A DNA stretch of 64,000 nt. Source: Loripinus fragilis (taxonomy: Eukaryota > Mollusca > Bivalvia > Lucinida > Lucinidae). The DNA is taken from contig OZ026515.1 in the NCBI GenBank assembly GCA_964019695.1, positions 38,642,994 through 38,706,993 on the forward strand. Reading direction: 5' to 3'. The notes below the pieces were generated by a model. It searched no databases, had not been told where the DNA came from, and worked only from the letters and a program-made list of their open reading frames with translations. The first letter of the stretch is position 1, and every line of letters starts with the position of its first letter. Below are positions 1 to 14,000 of the stretch, in pieces. Made by a program: the position numbers and the translations under genes.

Positions 1-204
1 AGGTGCTGATTCACATTGGAGCTCTATTTGTGAATAACAGGGCTTTATTTTTTTTGCTTGTTAGTTCATCTGAGCCTAAGGCTCGTGGTAGGGCTATTTG
101 TATAGCAGTCACTTTTGTCTGTTCATCCATCTGTCTGTCAACATTTTCAAATATCTTCTCTGAAACCTCTGGGCTAATTGACTCGAGTTTAAAATGGAGA
201 CTGT

Positions 205-375
205 AGAGTGCTTGACTCGAGACCGAGAGGCCGCAGGTTTAAGCCTCACCTGTGTCACTGCGTTGTGGTCCTTGAGCAAGACACATTTATCCTGGCTTAG
301 TACTGGTTCAACCCAGGAAGACCCATCCCTGTTTAACTGAAAGATTGTTGATGGGACGTAAAAAATTAGATAATA
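205..375 (+). repeat. tRNA-derived SINE (family S2), 5'-truncated
   Basis: The body starts in a tRNA-like head (GAGTGCTTGACTCGAGA, then a B-box-like GCAGGTTTAAGCCTC) and runs into the family tail (TTGAGCAAGACACATTTATC, then TTAGTACTGGTTCAACCC). It is flanked by a perfect 14-bp target duplication AAAATGGAGACTGT at 191-204 and 376-389, which shows insertion by retroposition. Relatives lie at 28404-28560, 51797-51873, 56094-56290, 56291-56486 and 60319-60500. Confidence 0.8.
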
Positions 376-389
376 AAAATGGAGACTGT

Positions 390-2002
390 CACTCCTTAGG
401 GTGTTTGAAAGTTTGTTCAAATGCTCACATGACTCAGATGGTCACCATGCCTATATATGTTAAAACCCTTTAAAAAAATTCTTCTCCATAACAGACATGC
501 GCATGACATTGGAGCATGGTATGGAGCATTGGTTTAAACATATATTATTCAACTTGATTTATACATAGTAAATACAACTTGAAACAATAAGATAAGAAAT
601 TGTGTCTAGTTCGCTCGTGCATTAAGCTACTGGGGTCATCTCGAAACCGCCCGTTTTGGAACATGTGCATAAGAGAAAAATAGCATGTCATGCGTAATCA
701 CAGCTTCTGCTCCTACAAATGATCATGCTCAAATTAGATTCTGTACTTTATGGGTTTGCAAACAGCAGGATTATGCTATGCACAGCCGCTGAATAATGGT
801 ATATTCACCGCTTGTGAATATTCTTTTGAAACAAACCCTTTCTGTCACGCCACTACGAAATTTACCTGTTGATAAAAGACTTAGAAATTTTGGCTGAATT
901 CCGTTTATTGCAAATTCTTCAACTATGTACACAAAAATCTGTTTGCGCCACAAACTTCGGACCTTTTGGAAAAATCGGCGCTTATTTTCCTGTACAACTT
1001 TCATCGCGATCACATTTTGGTAACATTGAAAATAAAAAAGTTATCGCCGAAAATCAATGTGAAAAACATAAAAACTAGAGTTTAGGTCCAGATTATTTGC
1101 CTGAACTGGGTCTGTAGTGCTTTCAAAAAAGGATACATCCAGATTTGGCAGGACAAGGCTCAAGGCAGTTTCATTGTAGATAAGCCTTCATGATCGCTAT
1201 GATGGTCCATTTATTACTGCCAATATTTGTCCACAGAGGGCCTGAAAATGCTAGTTATTTGCTATTGATGAGAAAAATATGAAACAAACCATAATGTTAG
1301 TCACATCTCCAGATATAACAGTTTTACTCAATCATTACGCATAATTTTCACATTTTTTCGGGAACAAAATAGATACTTAGGTTCTGATTAGAACCCCCTC
1401 CATGAGGCATTTCCAATGAGTATGCACAGTTTATGTTTTGGGGTAAGATGGTAAAAATACAGGTCTTTATTATTAAATATCTTAATCAGTAGCCCACACT
1501 GCCCACTTTTATATCCTCATCTTACTAGAATATGTTTTTCTCTGGTAACAGCAATTTACATTTCCGATAGACTTTGGCTGGATTCTTGAATTATGGGATA
1601 GTTTGTCTTGGTGTATTCCTTGAGGCTTTTAGTTGACCCTAAAAGCACTAATCATATCATCACCAGACAGAAATGTTTTCACATTATTTTTCCCCCGTTG
1701 AAGCGATTCTCGTTTGATGAGCATCATCCGCAGGAAAGAAGATTTAACTGTCTTGTCTGGAAAATGGGAAATGCAGAAATTGACAAACAGTGTAGACCCA
1801 GATGAGATGCCACAGACTAGGGTGCAAAGTCAAACCATGGTTTTGACACACACGCTCATATGAATTGAAAATTACAACCCCTAACCCCTCACTATATAAA
1901 ATAATGATGAGACATTCAAACTTGATTGCATCTGACTGGATGGATCATTCCATTAGTCAAGAGAAGAACTTAAGTGAAACATGAGGTCGATCATTTTCAG
2001 AT
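390..2002. other. Unassigned AT-rich DNA
   Basis: No exon, RNA gene or well-bounded repeat was recognised here. A short segment near 783-825 resembles sequence at 43605-43640 downstream of copy A of the selenoprotein J gene (GAATAATGGTATATTCACC in both), so part of it is probably an unnamed dispersed repeat. The open frames are short and have no recognisable family. Confidence 0.5.
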
Positions 2003-2238
2003 TAACCCTTTACCTCATAGAGGTGCCTTTTTACGCTTTTGCAAATAGAGCAGACCCAGATCAGGCAGCTCTTGTAAGAGCTGCCTGATCAGGGTCTACT
2101 CTGTTTGCTATTGCAATATGATATATCTGATCCTACATAACTGGAACTGACAAATAATTTCATTGTATGAACGTTTATTTATATAATTATTCATAGTGGG
2201 TGGAGCCTAGCATGAATATTCATGAAGGAAAGGGTTAA
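2003..2238. mobile_element. MITE-like inverted-repeat element (family M10)
   Basis: It is bounded by TTAACCCTTT and AAAGGGTTAA (10-bp terminal inverted repeats). The centre at 2041-2108 is a strong hairpin, GCAAATAGAGCAGACCCAG ... CTCTGTTTGC, with stem core GATCAGGCAGCTCTT/AAGAGCTGCCTGATC. No coding capacity, so it is probably a non-autonomous DNA transposon. Confidence 0.65.
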
Positions 2239-2377
2239 GAAAAGACTGGAGAAGACATCGGTTAATATTGCCATCTGATGCGCCAAGGTCTAAGAAACTG
2301 ATCTGTGATTATTGAGTAATATGCCAGTCCCTTCTGTAAAATTAATGATTTTTTTTCTTGCTGTAGTTTATTGCCTT

Positions 2378-5300
2378 TGTGGTAAAACTGGGTTTAAAAC
2401 CTCGGGGGCGTAGCCACAAACCCTTTTGGATACCTATATACACATGTCAGGATGACACCACAGATTGATTTTAGCTAAACGGGCCCCGGCTCAACCTGAT
2501 AGCCGGATAGAGACCAATGGCCAATACTCAGTGTACCAAAATACCTTAAAAAGGGAATTTAGATAATGACAAAGGCAAGGATAAATTTTAGATGTTTATA
2601 TAGAAAAGCCTCTTTTTACAGCGTACAGACAATGATGCATGCACAGTACATATCCTAAAATAACTAATTAACTATGTAATTATTTAGCCAAAGTTACCAA
2701 TTTATCAATTTTAGATTTAGATATTTAATTGTTTAACTAATGCCAGCTCGTTTGCATACGGATAGGGAAAAAGGGGGGGGGGGAAATGTGACAGGTTCAA
2801 ACAAATGGTTCACCCACAAATGTGTAGCTGAACAATCCCTCTGATTTCCTGCACCTTATATACTTGCTAAATGACCAGTCTACGACAAAGCACTGCTCAA
2901 AAATTACTAATAATCACTAATTTAGTAATTCCAATAAAATTAAACGTCAGTAAATTCACCATTCAGGTTCCCGAGACAAACTTGGGTATCTCAGAGGTGA
3001 ACAACTATCACCTCAAAGAACCTGCGGATGATTTTACTGGAAAGCACCCAAAAAGGCAAGCATATGCACGATCAGAGCCATATCAGAGACAAGAGACAGA
3101 CCAAAGAAAGAAGGATAGAGGGGTCTAATTCTATAATTGTCCTTGATAAAATCCTCATTCAATTAATGCTCCTGAGAAGAATTCATCCTTAACCGGGAAA
3201 AACTATAAATTGTATGTACCCTTTTTAGAATCTCAAAGTCAAATTATTTACTTTATAGGTGTATAGCAGAACACATTTGAAGTTAGAGATTTCAGAATCT
3301 GTTCAGCAGACTGAGCACATTCAGGGCAAACCCTTATTTAGGCTAGAACCAATGTATATCCGGCCTTCATTAGTACCAAACCAGCAGAACAGATTAACCA
3401 GACTCAAATGTCTGTTATCACCCAAAATATGTCCTTATATTCTGCTAAGAAAACCTACTAAAACATAGTCCCAAAACATCAAGGAAAAATCTAATTTCGC
3501 CTAATTTTTAGCATATAGCAGAACACATTTGAAGTTAGAGATTTCAGAATCTGTTCAGCAGACTGAGCACATTCAGGGCAAACCCTTATTTAGGCTAGAA
3601 CCAATGTACATCCGGCCTTCATTAGTACCAAACCAACCGAACAGATTAACATGACTATAAGTCTGTCATCACCCAAATATGTTCTTGTATTCTGCTAAAT
3701 GAACTTGCTATAGCATACACATATTTCATATTAGTTTTAGAAAACACCCAAAGCAAATATGCTCTAAGTCCAAAGATGTCAAAATAAGAACTATAAAAAA
3801 TATTTATTTCTGCAAAAATATCAGTGCATTTTTAATACATCACACATCCCCTCAGAATCAACAGAATGAAGCAACGCCGAGCGTTCTCTGGTTTTGTAGA
3901 CAGCAAAAGTCACATGTTAAAATAATACGATTTCATTGGCTACCTGAAATCTAGCTGGACTAGTCTATTTCTACTCAGGGACCTCAACATATAATTTGCC
4001 AGGAAATGACATCATAGTTACCTAAACCTATTAATAAACATCACTTCCTGTCTATTGCGCAATACCACAATTTTTACCAAAATATCAATAAATTTTACTT
4101 TCTAGATTAAACAAATGCATGCGCACAGTATTTCCATGTACATCCTCAATAAAACAGTAAAATTCACCTCTGAAATAATAAACTCTTAGCCAAAACAACC
4201 CTAAATAAGGTCCTATACAATCTAAGTGGTCTAACTATAACAGATTATATGGTAATGCTTTACTGAAGTGTGATTAGGTCAATGCCCCTACACTGAAACA
4301 AAATAGTCCTTAAAAACTATTGAATACAGTGAAGCCAGATAAGCTTAATACACCTAATAAATAATTATTAATTAGTATTTATGAAAACCTATTTCATTTC
4401 AACAATTAGTTGACGAAAATCCCCAAAATCATTGAATCAAAAAGTGTATGAAAATGTCAAATTCTGACAACCGGAACTACTTTTAGCATGGAACATATTC
4501 CCAAATAAAAATCTAGTTTATTGGATAATATCAGTATTTTCAAAGGATCCAAAAGCCAGGAAACGTAAATTCATTTTCAAGTAAGCTCCTTTACTTTAAA
4601 CTATTTGTAAAGCTCATTTCTTAACTTTATAAAAAGATGGGTCAGTCCATTACAACATAGGAACCAAATTAACCTCTTATAAAACTCACTTCACCAACAA
4701 TGCAATTTCTCTTTAACCCATGGAGACATAGAAACAAAAGGTCCCCACAGCCTCACATGTGTAAAACATAATAAAGCATACCCAAAACCACAGCTTCAAA
4801 ATGATCTCAGGCCCAAAAGAGCTTAAAACACAATTTGTGATTCGCCAGTTGCATGCAAAAACATTGAATCTGACATTTCCGCTATGGTGAATCATATGTA
4901 GGCCAGACCAACACACTTAAATGCGCAAATGTTCATGTCAGTCTCATATACGGATGTGATAGAAATATAGAAAATTTTACACTGTCAGTAGCAATGCTCT
5001 AAATAAAGTGACGAGGGTTTATCATTTTTCTAATTTCAGGCTACTCTGGGCTTATTTTGTAAAATTCCAAATTCTACTGATAAAGCATGCAAAGGGATTT
5101 TAAATTACACCACTATGAGTCATTATATAAACCTGCTGTTTGTAACGGATTTTAGAGTCTGAAAAATACATACATGACCATTCAAATGCACAATTCATAC
5201 ATGACAGTCTCATTTTGCTTATGGCAGAAGCACACAGAATTTTGCAATGTGGCAATATAAATGCCCTATTTTAATAAAGTGGCAAAAACTCAAAACCGCT

Positions 5301-5538
5301 AATTTCAACCTATTCTGGATCCGCCATGTAAAATTACGAAATGTGATTCATTTTAAAGAGCATGCTAAAGAAGTCTATTTCATTGTTTTCACACCAGTGT
5401 CAAATTACAGACATTTACCATGATTCGGATAAATTGGATGTATGCAGTCTAATATCAACAACTAGCAGACGACAAAAAGCAATAATTAGCAGACTACAAA
5501 ATCAATACCAGTTGACTCAAAAAATGAATTTTACCACA
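2378..5538 (-). repeat. Long terminal repeat (left in window; 3' LTR of the element)
   Basis: Direct copy of 11070-14230, bounded by TGTGGTAAAA and TTTTACCACA. The LTR is very long (3161 bp) and contains an 11-base G run at about 2773-2783 and an internal near-duplicate segment at 3262-3460 and 3514-3712. Its open frames are duplicated exactly in the other LTR and are not taken as genes. Confidence 0.9.
3262..3712. repeat. Internal tandem duplication within the left LTR (252-bp period)
   Basis: A segment starting TATAGCAGAACACATTTGAA at 3262 recurs at 3514 with only a few substitutions in its first 130 bases, then diverges. The same arrangement is in the other LTR at 11954-12404, so the duplication predates this insertion. 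Confidence 0.8.
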
Positions 5539-5553
5539 CTACACCCCTTTCAG
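5539..5553 (-). promoter_or_regulatory. Polypurine tract of the LTR element
   Basis: On the minus strand, directly upstream of the 3' LTR, the sequence reads CTGAAAGGGGTGTAG; the GAAAGGGG core is at 5551-5544. Position and composition fit a plus-strand primer for reverse transcription. Confidence 0.6.
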
Positions 5554-8500
5554 AAAAATAAAAATTCTAAGCGAGAATTTTTATCGATTTCATCCCTGAA
5601 ATCAATATCAATATTTCAACTTCGATTGTCAGCCTTCTTCTTGAGGCTCAACTGTCACATGAACGCAAGACATAAATGATAGAAATCCAAAATAAATGAT
5701 CTGAAATCATTCATCATTACTCCCCATACATTAGCATTTTTTTCTAGTCATCAAAAATATTATTCAGTGATCATTTTCCCTTAAAACCTCAAGTCTTTTA
5801 TCACTGATTTTAAATCTCTGACACTGACAAAGTCATCATAAAACTATGAAAAATACAAAGCATATACGTGTATACATGTATATAAAGATACATAGCAAAA
5901 TACTAATAGATTTCTATTATCTACTCAACCCTAATGGAAAAAAAAATATGGAGATTGAATTTAGTCTATCAGTATCATTGGATATTACCATTGATATTAT
6001 AACTTAACTTTCAGGATTAAGTCCTTCAAGATTTCCAACAGGATTCATATTCTCATCAAAACTCCTTCAATGTACTTAGATTTAAGCAAAGTTATTAAAA
6101 GTGCTCAATAATTTTAAATTTCAAGATGAAATATATAGAGGAACCCTGTTATTATCAAGCATTAAAAATCAAAACACTCAAAAGTATTTTAGACACTGCC
6201 TTCATGACAATTATGAAGTTCTAAGAATTCCTTTTCTGTCTTATCTTATTTTAATCTCTATAGACAAAGTATCAAATAACTTCAAAATATCTTAAATTTT
6301 GAAAAAAGTTCAAAATAGCACCAAGCAAAATTGTTGATCTTAGCAAATTAAAACAAAACAGAACAACACAATCTACACAAACTAAAACTAGAACTAAACT
6401 ATCTTATCAAAATCTTAAATCTAATTGGTTACATGAACAAATCAGATGGCATTGTAAAAAAGAGATTATGGACATGTAAAACGATTGTGAAACTTTTTGC
6501 ACCATCAACTTAAATTTCATGAGTCTGACCAAATTGTCATACAGAAGTTCTTGTTGCTCATTTCCACAGTTTATGAAACTTAAAATTTGGACAAAATGGC
6601 TGTTAAATTAGATTATTCAAATTTCATGAACACTTGCGACATTAATAAGGCTATACAACTTCTTCGTAGTTTAATAATTGAAAATTCCTTCAATGTCCAA
6701 CTCCATGTTTCACAATTATTTTATGTCCAAAGTACTTGAAAACCTATACATTTAAAATATGTAAGGGATACCTTCAATTCAAATTATGGTGACCTGCACA
6801 GGAATCTTACTGATCATCCAAATTCAGTACCAATTGCCTATTTCAATCCTGTACAAGACCCTTGGTGATGCAAAAACTAACCTTTCACCAAAAATGAAAC
6901 CATAGACCTGAACTGATGCAGCCCATATGGACATACAACTGCAAGGCTATTACTGCACAAGCACATGCACCTGTATATATCCTATAAGTCATTCAAAATA
7001 TATCAATTCCAGTCTACCGATATTGTTTGTCCCTATTTCCCAAAAATGAAACAAAGCAAAAGCTCAAAAAGTATAAAAAAGCAAAGCAATAGTAAAAAAG
7101 TTATAAAACTATTTACATTAGAACTATACCCATACCTGAACTCAAAAACCGTATTTGATCTCATTGAATTTTAATTATCAGTGCCACAGTTAAATGCTCA
7201 TTAGGATCCATCAGTTCTCCCCTCATTATATACTACTCACAAAAACACATCGCTATACTGTTCTCATTCTAAACCACTGTATGAATAGTGAATATCAATA
7301 AAATACAAATAATGACCTATAGCCTACAGGATGGAAGAATGCATTGATATTGTGCAACATATTAGAATATGTAATTATACTTAAACAAAAAAAATATATA
7401 TAATATTCAAGGTAAAATGTAACATGTCTTCACATACTGTCAACCATTAGTCCCCATGGTACCCAAGGCATTATATGAGAATCAACCCATGTAGTGACTT
7501 CAGAACGGCCTTTATACAACAAGAAGTTAACCAAGACCAGCAATCTACCTCTAGCTGTTATAACTAAAAACAGCATAACAGCGTAAATCCAATAACAGGT
7601 AAAATACCCATGAACTAAAGTTATGCTAACTAAGGGGGCTAAAAAATATATGGGATTCAGGACAGGAGCTTGGTACTCAAACCAATCGAAAATTAAACCA
7701 GAAATCACTCACATAAGACAATTCACACCAACCAATGTCACCATGTAAATCCAAAGGCTGACCCAAAAGAAAACATGTATTTCTTACACCCAGTACACAC
7801 TAGCAGAGGATCATGTAATCTCAATGTAACCACAACTTAACCATGCACCGTGTGGTGGCCATCCACAAGGCACATGTACTTAAATCCCACTGTCAAATCA
7901 CATGAAATCAATGATATGTGTCAGTATAAGCTATACCCAGCCTTACACATCTTCGAAAACCAAAACCATAACTCTTATATCCCTGCACGATCCTCAACTA
8001 TGTGTGCACTACCATTTAATATACACATATATCTGAATAACATGTGCAAATTGTGCCCAGTGTCATATCCATCACGCATGATACTCACTGCTGGAATTTT
8101 TCACCCTGGACAGATATTAGAACCTGTCAAACCAACCCAACCACATAAAAAGGACGTATAGGCAACCCAGGTCTATACACACATAAAAAAATAAAAAAGA
8201 AAAGCATAACATGAGTTTATACTCTAATTCACAACCTTGGAATCTATTTTGGCTTTTGCTCTCTAGTTCCAAATCCGGTGACATCAGAGTCTGCAAGAAG
8301 TGCCAGGCCTTTACCTCGTATCACTTCCCAAACGGTTACTTTTTTCCAGCACTGTGCATCACCCAGAACAGAGATAAAACTAATCACAGTCCATACAAAT
8401 AAAATATAAATGCATGGTCACCTGCATCCAAACAAAGTGCCTAACAAGTATAAAACAGTGTAATTTCAAACTTAAACTACAGTAAAACCTGTCTTAGTGA

Positions 8501-11038
8501 TCATCTCTACTCAGCAATCAATCTGTCTCAAGCAAGCACATTTAAACCATCCTTAAATGCTTGCCTAATGCAGATTGACCATATTATAACCAAAAACCAC
8601 AATTTAAATTGGTATCTTAGCTTTTGAATTTCTATAATATCCTTTTAAAATATTTAAAATCTAAAATTTCTTGACTCAAACAAAAGATTATAAATGAACC
8701 TAACAGATGCCTGGAAGCAGAATCATGCGACTACACTTGCCAATGTAAGCCAAAATATCGTCTGAGAGGCCTTCTTACTATAGTCTTGATTACCTCCGCG
8801 CTGCTCTGTATCCATACCATAGATTTTATCCCCAGACTGTCACTGTCATCAGTCTGATAACATTGTTCACCGCTGCCTCTCTGAACTTAAAGGATAGGGG
8901 TACCTCATCATCGCCGTCTAGGGGTTTGGGGGCTCAACATGCACAGCTAGTACCGGTTCACTGCACAAGTCTCCCCAACTGATTCTCGGTCATCAGGTGA
9001 TATCCAGATCTACACTGCATTGGCGCAGGACATCATAACTGTGTAAGGAACAGGTACAATGAAACCAATTCCAGGTATCAAATAGATCCAGATAAGATGG
9101 CATGCATAATTTCTCATCTCATCTTGCTAACTAATTGGCTTCACATCTAAAGAACCTTTCCCAAAGAAGACATCAGGTTTTTACAAAATTGAATTAATCT
9201 CTCATAGGTACACATCTCACTTCCGTCTCAGGGAAGTCCTCAGATAGCTATGTTGTCTGGCTAAGTTCACATCCATATCTATTTGCTTCAAATCCTGGAG
9301 TGGCCTACGAGCTAAGTTCTGTCCTCTAGGTCCACCTCCTTGCGGAAGAAGTCTTTCATACTGAAATCTCCAAACCCATAGTTGCTACAATCATCCACTC
9401 CTGTAGGTCTAAAATGATGTTGTCTTGGCTGTATGTTTACATTTGGGCCATAAACTCAAAAGTCCCACTCTTCTGTATATCCCTCATAGAAGAGTATAAA
9501 CAGATAAATGCTGTTGCTGTCCACGACCTCTCTCCAATGGTATATCCTGCCTTCTCGATTAAAACTCTGGGGACATCCTTCCCACTCCATGAACTCTCTC
9601 ATGGGAGTATCCAAATCACCAACAGGATCACCCTTTACCACTGGCTGCCTTGTCCAGCAAACTAAGCTATGTTCCTCCCTATGGAACTCTATCAAAATCT
9701 TAGAAGTACATGCCACTGGTTGGCACGTCTTCTGCATCAAATAATAAACTAAGTTCTTCATCAAAGATTATGTTCAACCATGTTCTTCTCATGTACAGAG
9801 TCCTCACTTGGTTCTGGGTTAATAGTCCATCATCCAGGTACAGTTCTAGAATGCAAATCCATCTTTTGGAAGATTTCCACCGTCTACAGACATTATGAGA
9901 AATGATTCACTAATGGCTGACTACAACTAAGCCAAAAGACTACAACTCAAGTCTTTGTACCAGAAGCTTATCACTCTCAGCGGTGCAAATAGGTTATGCC
10001 AACAGACAAATTTGCTTACCAATTTTTAAGCTACCACTGCTCAAAAATAAGTGTTTCTTTCCTTTGAAAGAGATGCAAGGTTAAAATTTAGAATTTATGA
10101 TGAATTGCAGCTTTAAGACAGCTCTCATGTTAGCTGATCTCCAACTTGGATCATGTAAGCTTAAACTCAAGCCTACTACTAACGCTTAAATGATATCTTA
10201 AAGCATCAAATTTTGACCAATTCGCAACTTTTGTCAGATTTCCAACCCAAGACCTTCAAAACAAAATGTAAAATCTGACAAATTTCAAAACTCAAACCGT
10301 CCATGATGGTAGGTCTCCAAAAACTGTGTCCACCTTATTCATAAAATTTTGATCTAAATTCCAAAATCAAAATTACTAAATTACTCAGTGGTGAACACAC
10401 AAACAGACCAATAAAATAATAGATCAGAGGACTAACTCAGAGAATTATCACTGCTACAACCAAAGTGGTAGCCTGACAATACTCAGTTGCAGTCCTCTAA
10501 CCGATTCTGTGGATTCTGAGAGTTAATTAAAAAGATAGAAGATAGAAATTGGGAATAGGGATGCTTGACACTAGTAAAACTCAACTAACTAATGTTATAG
10601 CATAAAATATTCCATAAAATAAACTCAAACCAAAAAGTTAAGCAATCTACTTAAATACTGAGACAATAATAGACATCACTATGCACTGAAATGCAGCATT
10701 GTCTTCAAGACCAAGTATTCTTGCTTCCAAATCACATTTTTGCCTTACATGTTTATCAATTTGTTCTTTCTGAACAATAATAAGTTGTGCCACCTTTTCC
10801 ACAAATTGTCTAAAGGTGGCTGCATAATTATCTTATTAAATTTGCAAATGCTGAATAGATTTCTCTTCCCAAGCTCCAGCATCTTAAGAGATTCTTTCAG
10901 ACTCAAAATTTCTCTCTTTAAGAGTACTCATACCAAAATACCTTGCCATACTTTAAAGAAAGTATAAATTTAAGTTTTAACCCAAACCTGAGTATTTTTA
11001 AAAACTGAGGATCCACTTCTGCTCATTTACAAAAACGG

Positions 11039-11056
11039 ATCCCACTTCTGACACCA
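11039..11056 (-). promoter_or_regulatory. Primer-binding site, complementary to tRNA-Leu 3' end
   Basis: The + strand reads ATCCCACTTCTGACACCA, which is the 3' end of a eukaryotic tRNA-Leu including CCA, so the minus strand carries the 18-nt primer-binding site TGGTGTCAGAAGTGGGAT. It lies 13 nt inside the 5' LTR, a slightly long spacing. Confidence 0.85.
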
Positions 11057-11069
11057 GAAAAAACGGTTG

Positions 11070-14000
11070 TGTGGTAAAACTGGGTTTAAAACCTCGGGGG
11101 CGTAGCCACAAACCCTTTTGGATACCTATATACACATGTCAGGATGACACCACAGATTGATTTTAGCTAAACGGGCCCCGGCTCAACCTGATAGCCGGAT
11201 AGAGACCAATGGCCAATACTCAGTGTACCAAAATACCTTAAAAAGGGAATTTAGATAATGACAAAGGCAAGGATAAATTTTAGATGTTTATATAGAAAAG
11301 CCTCTTTTTACAGCGTACAGACAATGATGCATGCACAGTACATATCCTAAAATAACTAATTAACTATGTAATTATTTAGCCAAAGTTACCAATTTATCAA
11401 TTTTAGATTTAGATATTTAATTGTTTAACTAATGCCAGCTCGTTTGCATACGGATAGGGAAAAAGGGGGGGGGGGAAATGTGACAGGTTCAAACAAATGG
11501 TTCACCCACAAATGTGTAGCTGAACAATCCCTCTGATTTCCTGCACCTTATATACTTGCTAAATGACCAGTCTACGACAAAGCACTGCTCAAAAATTACT
11601 AATAATCACTAATTTAGTAATTCCAATAAAATTAAACGTCAGTAAATTCACCATTCAGGTTCCCGAGACAAACTTGGGTATCTCAGAGGTGAACAACTAT
11701 CACCTCAAAGAACCTGCGGATGATTTTACTGGAAAGCACCCAAAAAGGCAAGCATATGCACGATCAGAGCCATATCAGAGACAAGAGACAGACCAAAGAA
11801 AGAAGGATAGAGGGGTCTAATTCTATAATTGTCCTTGATAAAATCCTCATTCAATTAATGCTCCTGAGAAGAATTCATCCTTAACCGGGAAAAACTATAA
11901 ATTGTATGTACCCTTTTTAGAATCTCAAAGTCAAATTATTTACTTTATAGGTGTATAGCAGAACACATTTGAAGTTAGAGATTTCAGAATCTGTTCAGCA
12001 GACTGAGCACATTCAGGGCAAACCCTTATTTAGGCTAGAACCAATGTATATCCGGCCTTCATTAGTACCAAACCAGCAGAACAGATTAACCAGACTCAAA
12101 TGTCTGTTATCACCCAAAATATGTCCTTATATTCTGCTAAGAAAACCTACTAAAACATAGTCCCAAAACATCAAGGAAAAATCTAATTTCGCCTAATTTT
12201 TAGCATATAGCAGAACACATTTGAAGTTAGAGATTTCAGAATCTGTTCAGCAGACTGAGCACATTCAGGGCAAACCCTTATTTAGGCTAGAACCAATGTA
12301 CATCCGGCCTTCATTAGTACCAAACCAACCGAACAGATTAACATGACTATAAGTCTGTCATCACCCAAATATGTTCTTGTATTCTGCTAAATGAACTTGC
12401 TATAGCATACACATATTTCATATTAGTTTTAGAAAACACCCAAAGCAAATATGCTCTAAGTCCAAAGATGTCAAAATAAGAACTATAAAAAATATTTATT
12501 TCTGCAAAAATATCAGTGCATTTTTAATACATCACACATCCCCTCAGAATCAACAGAATGAAGCAACGCCGAGCGTTCTCTGGTTTTGTAGACAGCAAAA
12601 GTCACATGTTAAAATAATACGATTTCATTGGCTACCTGAAATCTAGCTGGACTAGTCTATTTCTACTCAGGGACCTCAACATATAATTTGCCAGGAAATG
12701 ACATCATAGTTACCTAAACCTATTAATAAACATCACTTCCTGTCTATTGCGCAATACCACAATTTTTACCAAAATATCAATAAATTTTACTTTCTAGATT
12801 AAACAAATGCATGCGCACAGTATTTCCATGTACATCCTCAATAAAACAGTAAAATTCACCTCTGAAATAATAAACTCTTAGCCAAAACAACCCTAAATAA
12901 GGTCCTATACAATCTAAGTGGTCTAACTATAACAGATTATATGGTAATGCTTTACTGAAGTGTGATTAGGTCAATGCCCCTACACTGAAACAAAATAGTC
13001 CTTAAAAACTATTGAATACAGTGAAGCCAGATAAGCTTAATACACCTAATAAATAATTATTAATTAGTATTTATGAAAACCTATTTCATTTCAACAATTA
13101 GTTGACGAAAATCCCCAAAATCATTGAATCAAAAAGTGTATGAAAATGTCAAATTCTGACAACCGGAACTACTTTTAGCATGGAACATATTCCCAAATAA
13201 AAATCTAGTTTATTGGATAATATCAGTATTTTCAAAGGATCCAAAAGCCAGGAAACGTAAATTCATTTTCAAGTAAGCTCCTTTACTTTAAACTATTTGT
13301 AAAGCTCATTTCTTAACTTTATAAAAAGATGGGTCAGTCCATTACAACATAGGAACCAAATTAACCTCTTATAAAACTCACTTCACCAACAATGCAATTT
13401 CTCTTTAACCCATGGAGACATAGAAACAAAAGGTCCCCACAGCCTCACATGTGTAAAACATAATAAAGCATACCCAAAACCACAGCTTCAAAATGATCTC
13501 AGGCCCAAAAGAGCTTAAAACACAATTTGTGATTCGCCAGTTGCATGCAAAAACATTGAATCTGACATTTCCGCTATGGTGAATCATATGTAGGCCAGAC
13601 CAACACACTTAAATGCGCAAATGTTCATGTCAGTCTCATATACGGATGTGATAGAAATATAGAAAATTTTACACTGTCAGTAGCAATGCTCTAAATAAAG
13701 TGACGAGGGTTTATCATTTTTCTAATTTCAGGCTACTCTGGGCTTATTTTGTAAAATTCCAAATTCTACTGATAAAGCATGCAAAGGGATTTTAAATTAC
13801 ACCACTATGAGTCATTATATAAACCTGCTGTTTGTAACGGATTTTAGAGTCTGAAAAATACATACATGACCATTCAAATGCACAATTCATACATGACAGT
13901 CTCATTTTGCTTATGGCAGAAGCACACAGAATTTTGCAATGTGGCAATATAAATGCCCTATTTTAATAAAGTGGCAAAAACTCAAAACCGCTAATTTCAA

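Noticed and set aside
9456..9764. Gag-like protein in the LTR element interior
   Set aside because: It is in a plausible orientation and place, but I see no zinc knuckle, protease, reverse transcriptase or integrase motif.
2871..13608. Protein-coding genes suggested by repeated open frames in 2871-5679 and 11563-14359
   Set aside because: They are the same frames in two LTR copies, with no coding features; the region is a retrotransposon LTR.
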